From Sphingomonas_Q fennica_A (GTDB taxonomy: Bacteria; Pseudomonadota; Alphaproteobacteria; Sphingomonadales; Sphingomonadaceae): DNA of 64,000 bases. Positions 55,253 through 63,384 of this stretch are shown one piece after another. The DNA lies in NCBI GenBank assembly GCA_036946415.1, contig JAQIJD010000001.1, positions 186,001 through 250,000 on the forward strand. The letters are read 5' to 3'. The first letter of the stretch is position 1; each line of letters opens with the position of its first letter. A program made the translations under genes and the position numbers. The notes beneath the pieces were generated by a model that saw only the letters and a list, made by a program, of their open reading frames with translations, ran no database searches and was not told the DNA's origin.

Positions 55253-55547
55253 GCTTGCCCCGCCACGCCAGCGACTGGCGGTTGAGCGCGGTGAGATCGG
55301 CGGTGCCCGCCGCCACCGCTTCGCCCAGCGCCACGGCGCGGGCGAGGGCGGCGGGGGCGGCATAAGCATAGGCCGGCCGCTTGGCGACATGATCCGTCCA
55401 GCGGCCGTGGTGCGCGTGATCGAGCAGGACGCGCATGAAGCAATGATCCGCCCGGATCGGCCAGCCGCGCGCCGCCAGCGCGGGCAGCGTGCGGCGGGTC
55501 AGCGCCAGCCAGCGCGCCTCGAGCGCGGCACGATCGATCCCGTCCAT
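55236..55547 (-). CDS. Conserved small hypothetical protein
   Basis: 103 residues, MDGIDRAALEARWLALTRRT; a helical protein with WPIRADHCFMRVLLDHAHHG and a conserved-looking end TALNRQSLAWRGKL. Comparable small proteins in sphingomonads are, from memory, annotated as GCN5-like N-acetyltransferases, but I see no acetyl-CoA motif and do not endorse that. A start at 55586 is also possible. Divergent from the next gene; overlaps the peptidase 3' end. Confidence 0.6.
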   Translation of the reverse strand: MDGIDRAALEARWLALTRRTLPALAARGWPIRADHCFMRVLLDHAHHGRWTDHVAKRPAYAYAAPAALARAVALGEAVAAGTADLTALNRQSLAWRGKLTSAG

Positions 55548-55626
55548 CGCCGCGCAACGCGCGATCGCCGGTCCGGGCTGCCGCATCGCACTGGTTTCGC
55601 CGCCGTCTCTCAGGCATATCGATGCG

Positions 55627-56535
55627 ATGACGGACATGCCGCCAGCAGCATTGATCGGACGGGGCAGCAGTTCCGACGTCTATCGGCTGGCCGACGGGCG
55701 CGTGCTGAAGCTCTATACCGCCGGCATGCCCGAACGGCTGATCGCGCGCGAGGAAGCCGCCGCCGCTTATGCCGCCGCCTGTGGTCTGCCGACCGCGCGC
55801 CCGCTCGGCCGGATGCGGGCGGCAGGGCGCGACGGGCTGCTGTTCGATCACATCGACGGCCGCACGATGCTGAAGGGGGTGCGTTTCCGCCTGATCGCGG
55901 CGCTGGCGGCGCTGGGCGGGCTGGCGCTGCTGCACGCGCGCGTCCATGCCGTGCCCCCCGCGCCCGGCCTTCGCCGCCAGCGCGACCAGATCGCGAACGA
56001 GATCCGCCACAACGGCGCCCCGCCGCATTGGAAGACAGCGGCCGAGGCGGCACTGGCGGCGCTGCCCGACGGCGACCGGCTGTGCCATGGCGACGTCCAC
56101 CCCGGCAACGTCATCGCCACGCGCGACGGGCTGACGCTGATCGACTGGTGCAAGGCTTCGATCGGCCACCCGGCGGCGGATGCGGTGCGCACCGAATTGC
56201 TGATCCGCTTCGCCGCCCACGGCGGCCGCCGCATCCACGATCGGCTGCTGGACATGGTGCGCGATCTGCTGGGCGCCTTCTACGTCCGCCGCTATGCGCG
56301 CGCGACGGGCACGCCGCTGGCGCAGCTCAGGCGGTGGCGGTTGCCGCTGGCGGTGGCGTGGGCGGACGGGATGCGATCCACGCGCGACGCCGCCTTCCGC
56401 CGGATGGTCGAGCGGATGGTGGCGGCCGAGGCGCCGCACCCGGCCCGCCGCGGCGCCCTGCGGCTACGGCTCCCGGTCCTCGTGTTGCGCGCACCCGTGA
56501 TGACGATGCTGACCTTCGCTTCCGCTACCGTCTGA
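55627..56535 (+). CDS. Aminoglycoside phosphotransferase-like kinase
   Basis: 302 residues. Kinase-like fold: an N-lobe with LIGRGSSSDVYRLADGRVLK (glycine-rich loop and Lys), catalytic loop LCHGDVHPGNVI (H-G-D-x-H-x-x-N) and metal-binding LIDWCKAS (D of DxD). APH/choline-kinase type. A substrate is not indicated and no resistance context is present. The hydrophobic C-terminus could associate with the membrane. Confidence 0.85.
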   Translation: MTDMPPAALIGRGSSSDVYRLADGRVLKLYTAGMPERLIAREEAAAAYAAACGLPTARPLGRMRAAGRDGLLFDHIDGRTMLKGVRFRLIAALAALGGLALLHARVHAVPPAPGLRRQRDQIANEIRHNGAPPHWKTAAEAALAALPDGDRLCHGDVHPGNVIATRDGLTLIDWCKASIGHPAADAVRTELLIRFAAHGGRRIHDRLLDMVRDLLGAFYVRRYARATGTPLAQLRRWRLPLAVAWADGMRSTRDAAFRRMVERMVAAEAPHPARRGALRLRLPVLVLRAPVMTMLTFASATV

Positions 56536-56539
56536 GCGC

Positions 56540-57289
56540 TTACCGCCCGGCGATGGCGCGCGCGGCGGAGAGATAGGTGCGGCCGATGCGGACCGCGGTG
56601 TCGTCCGCTAGGATCGCCTGCCAGCCACCCATCCCGTCGTGCACCAGCCGGACGATGCGATCGCGGCGGACGATGGTGGAGCGGTGGAGGCGGATGAACC
56701 GCGCCGGATCGAGCCGCCGTTCCAGTTCGCTGATCGTATGGTGCAGGAGATACGAGCGCGGGCCGACGTGAAGGCGCATATAGTCGCGCTCGGCCTCGAC
56801 CCGATCGATGTCGGTCGCGGCGATGCGTACCATGTCCGATCGGTGCGGCACCCAGAATTCCTCGGCAAAAGGCGAGGGGGCGGCGGGCGCGGGGGGCGGC
56901 GCATCGGCGGCGCGCATCGCCTTTGCGGCGCGATCGAGCGCGCGGTCGAGCCGGTCGGCGGCGACGGGCTTCAGCAGATAGTCCACCGCCGCCACGTCGA
57001 ACGCCTCGACCGCGAAGCGATCGAAGGCGGTGCAGAAGACGATCGCGGGCGGACGCTGGCGGATGGCGACGGCGCGCGCCACCGCCATCCCGTCCAGCCC
57101 CGGCATCGCGATATCCAGCAGCAGCAGATCGGGCGAAAGCCCGGCGACCAGCGCCAGCGCGGTCTCCCCGTCGCCGGCCCGGCCGACGACGTCGATGTCC
57201 GCGCGGCGGCCGCACAGCAGCTCCAGCCGCTCGATCGCCAGCGGCTCGTCGTCGACCAGCAAGGTGCGGAGCGGGCGATCAGCAGCCAT
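56540..57289 (-). CDS. LytTR-type response regulator
   Basis: 249 residues. Receiver domain (RTLLVDDEPLAIERLELLCG; phospho-Asp in LLLLDIAMPGLDGMAVARAV; YLLKPVAADRL lysine) and a C-terminal LytTR DNA-binding domain (RVEAERDYMRLHVGPRSYLL, FIRLHRSTIVRRDRIVRL). It overlaps the kinase gene by 11 bases, so they form a two-component pair of the AlgR/VirR/LytT type. Target genes are unknown; the divergent or neighbouring promoters are candidates. Confidence 0.92.
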   Translation of the reverse strand: MAADRPLRTLLVDDEPLAIERLELLCGRRADIDVVGRAGDGETALALVAGLSPDLLLLDIAMPGLDGMAVARAVAIRQRPPAIVFCTAFDRFAVEAFDVAAVDYLLKPVAADRLDRALDRAAKAMRAADAPPPAPAAPSPFAEEFWVPHRSDMVRIAATDIDRVEAERDYMRLHVGPRSYLLHHTISELERRLDPARFIRLHRSTIVRRDRIVRLVHDGMGGWQAILADDTAVRIGRTYLSAARAIAGR

Positions 57290-58436
57290 GGCGCACCAGC
57301 GGCAGGGTGAGCAGCGCGCGCCAGCCGCCGCCGGGCAGCGGGCCATAGGTGATGGCGGCGGCCGGACCGTGGCGCGCGGCGATGCGATCGGCCACGTTGG
57401 CGAGGCCGACGCCGGTGCCGCGCACGTCCGCCGCCTCGGCTTCGCCCATCGGATCGCCGTCGTCGGTGATGGCGATCGCCAGCCGGCCCGCGTCTTCCCA
57501 CGCGGCAATGCCCACCGTGACCGGGCGGCGGGCGCGGGCGACGCCGTATTTCACCGCATTCTCAACGAGCGGCTGGAGCAGCAGGCCGGGCACGCACGCC
57601 GCTTCCAGCGCCGCCGGCACGTCCACCGCGACGAGTAGCCGATCGGGGAAGCGGATCGCCTCGATCCCGAGATAGAGGCGCTGCAACTCGATCTCGTGCG
57701 CCAGCGTGACGTCGGCCGTCGGATCGGAGGTGAGGCTGGTGCGGAAGAAGGTGGCGAGGTTCTGGATCATCCGTTCGGCCTCGTCCGATCGATCCCGCAG
57801 GACCAGCGTCGACAGCGAATTGAGCGTGTTGAACAGGAAATGCGGGCTTACCTGATAGCGCAGCGCGCGCAATTCCGCCGCTTGCGCCGCGGCATGGAAG
57901 CGCGCCGCGCGCCGCTCCGCCTGGCGCACGGCGGTGGCCGAGGCGAGCGCCAGATAGAAGGCGCACCAGGCGACCATGAAGAAATAGCCGTTCATCGCCT
58001 GATCGACGATCATCGACCGCACCGGCACCTCCCGCCCGACCGGATCGGTGCCGACGGTGGCGCCGGCGCGCAGCACATCGGAGGGGGCCTGGATGAAGAT
58101 CCGCGCGCGCGGCCCGTCCCGCAATTTGTAGAAGACCGCCCAATTGGCGGCCGAATAGGCCAGCGCCGCCGGCAGCGAGGCGAGCGCCGCGATGGCGATG
58201 GCATGGCGCAGCCCCAGCCCCGCGGCCTGGCGGAGGATGGCATAGAGGCCGAGCGTGATGACCACGCCGATCGCGCAGACCAGCGTGCGATAGCCCGCCA
58301 TCTCGACCGGATGGGCGAACGGCATGACCAGCGATCGCGCGGTGCCGATCACCAGATAGAATAGCCAGAAGACGAGGATCGACAGCAGCGCCGCCCGCGG
58401 CGGGACGGGATCGCCGCGAGAGGGGGCAGGCGTCAT
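57279..58436 (-). CDS. LytS-type sensor histidine kinase
   Basis: 385 residues. About four or five hydrophobic helices (residues 20-190) then the His_kinase domain: YQVSPHFLFNTLNSLSTLVL (phospho-His region) and HATPase motifs PLVENAVKYGV and GTGVGLANVADRI. ATG 58436 is used; a TTG at 58454 adds six residues. Forms a pair with the downstream response regulator. The stimulus is unknown. Confidence 0.9.
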   Translation of the reverse strand: MTPAPSRGDPVPPRAALLSILVFWLFYLVIGTARSLVMPFAHPVEMAGYRTLVCAIGVVITLGLYAILRQAAGLGLRHAIAIAALASLPAALAYSAANWAVFYKLRDGPRARIFIQAPSDVLRAGATVGTDPVGREVPVRSMIVDQAMNGYFFMVAWCAFYLALASATAVRQAERRAARFHAAAQAAELRALRYQVSPHFLFNTLNSLSTLVLRDRSDEAERMIQNLATFFRTSLTSDPTADVTLAHEIELQRLYLGIEAIRFPDRLLVAVDVPAALEAACVPGLLLQPLVENAVKYGVARARRPVTVGIAAWEDAGRLAIAITDDGDPMGEAEAADVRGTGVGLANVADRIAARHGPAAAITYGPLPGGGWRALLTLPLVRHGC

Positions 58437-58514
58437 CCGGGCGCCATAGCGCAACCGCCCACCGCGTGCCGCAATCTCAAACAGCGCTTCGTCGAAAAAG
58501 GCGCAGGCGGCAAC

Positions 58515-58540
58515 GGAACAGCAAAAAAGCGGCGGACGTT
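58515..58540 (+). promoter_or_regulatory. Putative EcfG-type general-stress promoter
   Basis: GGAAC (58515-58519), 17 bases, CGTT (58537-58540), 31 bases before the small acidic gene at 58572. It matches the alphaproteobacterial general stress response sigma (EcfG/sigma-T) consensus GGAAC-N16/17-CGTT. Match is by eye; expression is inferred. Confidence 0.65.
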
Positions 58541-58571
58541 CAGGTTGTTCGAGGCCAGCAGGAGAGACGCC

Positions 58572-58820
58572 ATGGCAGACATAGACCCGACCGACGAAGG
58601 CGGCCCCCCGGGCCCGCGCGACGCCTTCGATGCCGAAGACCGGCCGGCCCTGAAGACCAACCCGGCGGATGAGGACGCCAAGCTCGATATCGCGCTGGAC
58701 GAGACGTTCCCGACATCGGACGCCCCGTCCAATACCCAGCCCGGCAAGGGCAGCGATCCCGCGCCGTCATCGGGCTTCGACGAGGAGGCCGAGGCGGCCC
58801 GCGCCGAACAGGAACGATGA
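58572..58820 (+). CDS. Small acidic, probably disordered protein (candidate stress protein)
   Basis: 82 residues, MADIDPTDEGGPPGPRDAFD; rich in Asp, Glu, Pro, Ala and Ser, with no hydrophobic core, so intrinsically disordered. ETFPTSDAPSNTQPGKGSDP resembles small hydrophilic stress proteins of sphingomonads. GGAGAG at 58561-58566 supports the start. A stress-type promoter lies upstream. I do not recognise a family with certainty. Confidence 0.7.
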   Translation: MADIDPTDEGGPPGPRDAFDAEDRPALKTNPADEDAKLDIALDETFPTSDAPSNTQPGKGSDPAPSSGFDEEAEAARAEQER

Positions 58821-58868
58821 CGACCGCGTTTCACTGATGTTGCATTGCAGCAGGAAGGATGCTTCGAT

Positions 58869-58894
58869 CGTGCCCGGGATGAATCGCGGGCACG
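58869..58894 (+). terminator. Hairpin downstream of the acidic protein gene
   Basis: CGTGCCCG-(10)-CGGGCACG, a perfect 8-base stem. No T tract follows (GTTAACC), so termination is uncertain. Lies in the 137-base gap before the next gene. Confidence 0.4.
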
Positions 58895-58957
58895 GTTAAC
58901 CGTCCGGCAACTGCCAGAGGCGCATACCGTGTCCACCAACCTGTGAAGGAGGTGGCG

Positions 58958-59506
58958 ATGGGTGGACGGGCACGGCCGGCAGATGGCGCGAGGGCGCTGG
59001 CGGAGATGAAGGAATTCGCCGGCTTTCCGGCCCGCACGCAACGCTACATCCGCCGCTCGCTCGATGTCGGGCTCGATCGGGCCGATGCTCTGGCCTGCTG
59101 GTCGCGCGATGTCGTCGAGGCGGCGGCGATCCGCGCTCAGTCCCGCGTCTACGGCAGGCTCGATCACATCCGGCGGCGGCTTCCGGACGACAGCGGGCTG
59201 GACTCGGTTGAACCGTTCTTCGCGCCGCTGGTCACCGTGACGGCCTTCGATCTGGGGCAGGACCGGCTGTCGAGCTTCGCCGCCTATCGCTTCCTGTATG
59301 AGCGGCTGGTGGGGGCTGGCGTCCGCCCGTGGCTGCCCGGCGCCTTCTGCGCGGGTGCGGCCCTGCCCCACCTCCATCCCGAGAAGCGCCGCATCCTCCT
59401 CCAGTCGATGAGCGAGAATGCCGCGACCGCCCCCGGCTGGTCGGCGCGCGAGCCGCGTTTCTACCCGCAATGGGTGGAAAAGGTGGATTTGTCGCTGGCC
59501 AATTGA
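58958..59506 (+). CDS. Hypothetical protein
   Basis: 182 residues, MGGRARPADGARALAEMKEF; helical, with an FPARTQRYIRRSLDVGLDRA segment and a C-terminal WSAREPRFYPQWVEKVD. No domain recognised. A consensus Shine-Dalgarno AAGGAGG at 58946-58952 strongly supports the start. Upstream GTG 58943 is disfavoured. The gene is convergent with the GAF gene, 7 bases apart. Confidence 0.65.
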   Translation: MGGRARPADGARALAEMKEFAGFPARTQRYIRRSLDVGLDRADALACWSRDVVEAAAIRAQSRVYGRLDHIRRRLPDDSGLDSVEPFFAPLVTVTAFDLGQDRLSSFAAYRFLYERLVGAGVRPWLPGAFCAGAALPHLHPEKRRILLQSMSENAATAPGWSAREPRFYPQWVEKVDLSLAN

Positions 59507-59513
59507 CGCGCGC

Positions 59514-60029
59514 TCAGGCGGGCTTGTCCTCGTTGTTCGGGGCGAGGACGTCGGCCGCGAGCGTCCTCAAGGCCGCCTCGTCCTCCGCGCTCAGGCTCGT
59601 GCGCGGATAGCGGTCGAACACGCACAGCGTGCCGAGCGCCTGCCCGTCGGCTGAGACGATCGGCGCGCCCGCATAGAAGCGGAGATGCGGATCGGCGAGG
59701 ACCAGCGGATTGCCGGCAAACCGCTCGTCGGCATGCGTATCGGGCACGACCATCACGTTCTGCGGATCGAGGATGGCATGGCCGCAGAAGGAGACCGAGC
59801 GGCTCGTCTCGGTGGCGGTGAGGCCGACGGCCGCGAGGATGATCTGCCGTTCCTGGTGGATCAGCGTGATGGCGGCCATTGCCGTGCCCAGCGTCGCCGC
59901 CGCGCGCGCCGCGATCCGTTCCAGCTCGTCGGACTGGCGCTGGTTAAGCAGCCCCGATCCCGTCACCGCTTTCTCACGGGACGGCTCGTCGTCAGGCTGG
60001 CCCGGCGGAGTATAAAGGCTGATACTCAT
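59514..60029 (-). CDS. GAF domain protein
   Basis: 171 residues, single GAF domain: ERIAARAAATLGTAMAAITL, VSFCGHAILDPQNVMVVPDT, DPHLRFYAGAPIVSADGQAL, GTLCVFDRYPR. It is the sensory module of the HK/diguanylate-cyclase type without an output domain. A ligand is not readable. A 171-residue stand-alone GAF could be a small signalling or redox sensor. Confidence 0.8.
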   Translation of the reverse strand: MSISLYTPPGQPDDEPSREKAVTGSGLLNQRQSDELERIAARAAATLGTAMAAITLIHQERQIILAAVGLTATETSRSVSFCGHAILDPQNVMVVPDTHADERFAGNPLVLADPHLRFYAGAPIVSADGQALGTLCVFDRYPRTSLSAEDEAALRTLAADVLAPNNEDKPA

Positions 60030-60110
60030 GAACCGATTCCTGCCAGCGACATCGGTTTCTGGCTATTGGTTAATATGTTAATATTTCGTAAATTTGCTCC
60101 ATTTCGGTGG

Positions 60111-60851
60111 TCATCGGCAGACCCCGCGGCCGATGCCGCCCCGCCGCGCCATGTCGAGGTGGAAATGGTCGTGGTGGGCGCGGTTGTAGTCCGGGCTGAG
60201 CGTTGTCGCGAACAGCCGGCACGCCCCGTCCCGGACCGCGTGGAGGAACCGGGCGTCGGCGTCGTCGCCGCCCCAGTCGGCGGCGACGGTGATGCGCCGG
60301 CCATCCGCCAGGCGGAAGCCGGCGATGTCGATCGCATCGGCGGTGGCATGCTCGCTCCAGGCCGCGCCCTCCGCCCGGCCGTAGATGCGGCGGCACGAAT
60401 AGCTGCCGAAATGATCGAGCCGGGTGACGGGCTGGCCGAGATGTTCGAGAGCCGCCGGCTGGACGATCTGCCATTCCCACATCGCCAGCGCCGCCGCGAC
60501 CGGGCAGGCGGTGCCCAACCCGGCCGGTGCCAGAGCGAGGCCGCGTGCGCCGCCGGACTCCAGCCGCACGCCATCCGCATAGCCGCAGGCACCCGACGTT
60601 CGGGGCGGCAGCGGGGTAAAGGCGATGCCGGCGCGGGCCAGGAGGCCGGTGCAGCGTGGGGCATCCTCAGTCAGATCGACTAGCCGGGGGAGGGTGAACA
60701 GCCCGATCGGCCGACCGAGATCGAGCGCGGTCCACGGCAGATCCTGCGGGTTGCGGCGCGTCAGTACGAAGCCCGCGGCGAGCACCGCCGCCAGCAGCGC
60801 GAGCATGGCCACCGCTTTTAGCAGGCGATCGAAAAGGCGGAGGAAACGCAT
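60111..60851 (-). CDS. Extensin-like family protein
   Basis: 246 residues: an N-terminal membrane anchor (LLKAVAMLALLAAVLAAGFVL), then the extensin-like C-terminal domain with LDHFGSYSCRRIYG, WSEHATADAIDIAGFRLADG and YNRAHHDHFHLDMA. The His/Asp pattern (SEHATADAID, HDHFHLD) resembles D-Ala-D-Ala carboxypeptidase-like metal sites, suggesting a role at the cell wall or murein; this is inference. A GTG start at 60857 is possible. Confidence 0.82.
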   Translation of the reverse strand: MRFLRLFDRLLKAVAMLALLAAVLAAGFVLTRRNPQDLPWTALDLGRPIGLFTLPRLVDLTEDAPRCTGLLARAGIAFTPLPPRTSGACGYADGVRLESGGARGLALAPAGLGTACPVAAALAMWEWQIVQPAALEHLGQPVTRLDHFGSYSCRRIYGRAEGAAWSEHATADAIDIAGFRLADGRRITVAADWGGDDADARFLHAVRDGACRLFATTLSPDYNRAHHDHFHLDMARRGGIGRGVCR

Positions 60852-60916
60852 CGCCACGCTCTACGTTCGACGGCATAGTGCGTTGCATCCCGCCGCCTGT
60901 CTGGAGTGCCTCCCCG

Positions 60917-61762
60917 ATGACCGTCACCCGCCTCACCACCAAGCGCGTCGAGAAGCCTTGGGGGCGCGAGACGTTGTGGCCGGGTTTCGAGGATGTCGCC
61001 CCGGGCGGCGCGAAGGTGGGCGAGGTGTGGTTCGAGGCGCCGGGCGGGGAACAGCCCGACCTCCTCGTCAAATATCTGTTCACCAGCGAGAAACTGTCAA
61101 TCCAGGTCCACCCCAATGACGAGGAGGCGCAGGCACGCGGCTACCCCCGCGGCAAGGACGAGGCGTGGCTGATTCTGGATGCCGAGCCGCACGCCTCGAT
61201 CGCGATCGGCACGTTGCAGGTCATGGACAAGGACGAACTGAAGGCGCGCGCGCTGGACGGCACGATCGTCGAGTGGATGGACTGGAAGCCGGTGAAGCCG
61301 GGCGATACCTTCTATTCGCCGGCCGGCACCGTCCATGCGATCGGCGCCGGGCTGACGCTGATCGAGGTGCAGCAGAACGTCGACCTCACCTACCGCCTCT
61401 ATGATTATGGCAGCGACCGCGAACTGCATCTGGAGGACGGGATCGCCGTCTCCCACCCCGTCCCCTACGTCGCGCCGTTCGTCCCGCACGAGGTGTGGCC
61501 GGGCGGCACGGTGCTGGCCGAAGGGCCGAAGTTCGTGATGGAGCGGTGGCGCAAGGCCGGCGCGGGTACGCTGAAGGGCAGCGCGCAGCGGCTGTGGCTG
61601 ATCCCGGTCACGGGCGGCGGCATGATCGACGGCGAACGGTTCGAAGCGGGCGGCGTATGGATGGTGGATGGCGATGCCGCGCTGACTTTGGATGAGGGCA
61701 GCGACGTGCTGGTGGCTTATACCGGAAGCGTGCTGATCGACGGATTGTGGCAGCCGGCCTGA
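60917..61762 (+). CDS. manA: Class I mannose-6-phosphate isomerase
   Basis: 281 residues, MTVTRLTTKRVEKPWGRETL. Cupin metal site: SIQVHPNDEEA and YSPAGTVHAIGAGLTLIEVQ, plus KDEAWLILDAEP. It interconverts mannose-6-phosphate and fructose-6-phosphate and supplies GDP-mannose for envelope or exopolysaccharide sugars. The shorter class I form of alphaproteobacteria. No sugar-nucleotide genes are nearby. Confidence 0.9.
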   Translation: MTVTRLTTKRVEKPWGRETLWPGFEDVAPGGAKVGEVWFEAPGGEQPDLLVKYLFTSEKLSIQVHPNDEEAQARGYPRGKDEAWLILDAEPHASIAIGTLQVMDKDELKARALDGTIVEWMDWKPVKPGDTFYSPAGTVHAIGAGLTLIEVQQNVDLTYRLYDYGSDRELHLEDGIAVSHPVPYVAPFVPHEVWPGGTVLAEGPKFVMERWRKAGAGTLKGSAQRLWLIPVTGGGMIDGERFEAGGVWMVDGDAALTLDEGSDVLVAYTGSVLIDGLWQPA

Positions 61763-61798
61763 GACCGGCGCCACGCCAAGAGAGGATTGGAGAGAGAC

Positions 61799-62029
61799 AT
61801 GTCGCACGCCCGCCCGCTGCCCCAAGCGGCCACCGCCCCCTATCCGCCGCAACCCGCCCCCCACGGCGCGGCGACGCCCCCGGCCCCCGCGGCCGACGAG
61901 GAGCCGGATACGGCCGACGGCGGCGACGGCCGCACCGCCAAGTGGCTGGCGGCGGGTGCCGCGATCGGCGTGGGATCGGCGGCGATCGTCGCCGCCGCGC
62001 TCTATGCGGGGCGCGGCAAGGCGAAGTAA
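61799..62029 (+). CDS. Small membrane-anchored hypothetical protein
   Basis: 76 residues, MSHARPLPQAATAPYPPQPA; an Ala/Pro-rich acidic N-terminal part and one hydrophobic helix (KWLAAGAAIGVGSAAIVAAA) near the C-terminus ending GRGKAK. GGAGAG precedes the ATG. Function unknown; similar small proteins are frequent in sphingomonads to my recollection. Confidence 0.65.
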   Translation: MSHARPLPQAATAPYPPQPAPHGAATPPAPAADEEPDTADGGDGRTAKWLAAGAAIGVGSAAIVAAALYAGRGKAK

Positions 62030-62148
62030 CGGTTGCTGGCGCCGGTCGCAGGCCGACCCGCCGCGCGGTTCGGCGGCGAATCTGCGGTATCCGGCTATGC
62101 GTAACGATCGCGCATGTCGCACCGCCCCGGCCGCGGCAATATGCGGGC

Positions 62149-62184
62149 AAAGGAAAGGGCGGTCCCGGCATCCCGGAACCGCCC
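62149..62184 (-). terminator. Intrinsic terminator of rplM-rpsI
   Basis: Reverse strand: GGGCGGT (62184-62178), TCCGGGATGCCGGG loop with inner pairing, ACCGCCC (62163-62157), then TTTCCTTT (62156-62149). It lies about 20 bases after the rpsI stop. Confidence 0.8.
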
Positions 62185-62206
62185 TTCGCAGAACCCGGTG
62201 AAGGGA

Positions 62207-62779
62207 TCAGCGCTTCGAGAACTGGAAGCTGCGACGCGCCTTGGCGCGGCCATACTTCTTACGCTCCACCGCGCGGCTGTCGCGGGTGAGGAAGCCGGCG
62301 GCCTTCACCGGCGAACGCAGCACCGGCTCATATTTGGTCAGCGCCTGGCTGATGCCGTGCTTGACCGCACCGGCCTGGCCCGAAAGGCCGCCGCCGTGCA
62401 CGGTGCAGACCACGTCATACTGGCCCTGCCGCTCGGCCACGTCGAACGGCTGGTTGATGACGAGGCGCAGCGTCGGCCGCGCGAAATAGACTTCCTGATC
62501 GCGACCGTTGATCGTGATCTTGCCCGAACCCGGCTTCAGCCAAACGCGGGCGACGGCATCCTTGCGGCGGCCGGTGGCGTAGGCACGGCCCTGCGCATCG
62601 ATGATCTGCTCGCGCAGCGGGGTGAAGGGCGTCGCGGGCTCGGCCGGGGCGGCCGTGCCTTCGTCCACCGTATAGGCCGGGGCGGCGGCGGCATCGCCGG
62701 TGGCAGGGGCGGGGGCCGCAGGCGCGGGCTGGTTGGTCAGCGACGCGAGATCGGCGAGGGACTGGCGATTGTCGGACAT
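62207..62779 (-). CDS. rpsI: 30S ribosomal protein S9 with N-terminal extension
   Basis: 190 residues; E. coli S9 has 130. The S9 body starts near residue 62 (DAQGRAYATGRRKDAVARVW), with VHGGGLSGQAGAVKHGISQA and the C-terminal KKYGRAKARRSFQFSKR whose last Arg reaches the P-site tRNA. Residues 1-60 are Ala/Pro/Thr-rich (LTNQPAPAAPAPATGDAAAA). The ATG overlaps the rplM stop by 1 base. Confidence 0.95.
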   Translation of the reverse strand: MSDNRQSLADLASLTNQPAPAAPAPATGDAAAAPAYTVDEGTAAPAEPATPFTPLREQIIDAQGRAYATGRRKDAVARVWLKPGSGKITINGRDQEVYFARPTLRLVINQPFDVAERQGQYDVVCTVHGGGLSGQAGAVKHGISQALTKYEPVLRSPVKAAGFLTRDSRAVERKKYGRAKARRSFQFSKR

Positions 62780-63258
62780 CAGGCGCCCACCTTGTTCTTG
62801 CGGTTCAGCGCCGCGACATCGAGGACTTCGGGGTTCTGCGCGGCATGGTCGTGCTCGGCGCCCGAGAAGAGGCGCAGGTTGCGCATCTGCTGGCGGCCCA
62901 GCGGCCCGCGCGGGATCATCCGCTCGACGGCCTTTTCGAGGACGCGCTCGGGAAAGCGGCTTTCGAGAACCTTGGCGGCGGTGATGCCCTTGATGCCGCC
63001 GGCATAGCCGGTGTGCTTGTAATACACCTTCTGCTGCGCCTTGCGGCCGGTGAAGCGCACCTTGTCCGCATTGATGACGATGACGTTGTCACCGCAATCG
63101 ATGTTGGGCGTGAAGCTCGGCTTGTGCTTGCCGCGCAGGATGTTGGCGATGAGCGTGGCGACGCGGCCGACGACCAGGCCGTCGGCATCGATCAGGTGCC
63201 ACTTCTTTTCCACCGTCGATGGCGTGGCCACCTTGGTGGTCTTCATGAGCGCTTTCAT
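62779..63258 (-). CDS. rplM: 50S ribosomal protein L13
   Basis: 159 residues, MKALMKTTKVATPSTVEKKW; DADGLVVGRVATLIANILRG, HKPSFTPNIDCGDNVIVINA, ERMIPRGPLGRQQMRNLRL. First gene of the rplM-rpsI unit. ATG 63246 is an alternative start. A weak promoter (TTGACT 63356-63351, N17, CATCTG) can be drawn about 75 bases upstream on the reverse strand. Confidence 0.96.
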   Translation of the reverse strand: MKALMKTTKVATPSTVEKKWHLIDADGLVVGRVATLIANILRGKHKPSFTPNIDCGDNVIVINADKVRFTGRKAQQKVYYKHTGYAGGIKGITAAKVLESRFPERVLEKAVERMIPRGPLGRQQMRNLRLFSGAEHDHAAQNPEVLDVAALNRKNKVGA

Positions 63259-63384
63259 GGGCGTTCGAGACCTATGTTCTATGAGCGAATCGCGCCGCAC
63301 CCGTCAGGCTGCGGCGTCGTGGCCGGGCAGATGCCGCGGGCCCTTCGAAAAGTCAACGAAACCGCCGCTTTCGCGAGTGGTAAC

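Noticed and set aside
55236..55637. GCN5-type acetyltransferase annotation for the small convergent gene
   Set aside because: No acetyl-CoA-binding R/Q-x-x-G-x-G/A motif is present.
58811..58830. GGAAC...CGTT pair before the gene at 58958
   Set aside because: Spacing is only 11 bases, not the 16-17 needed for an EcfG promoter.
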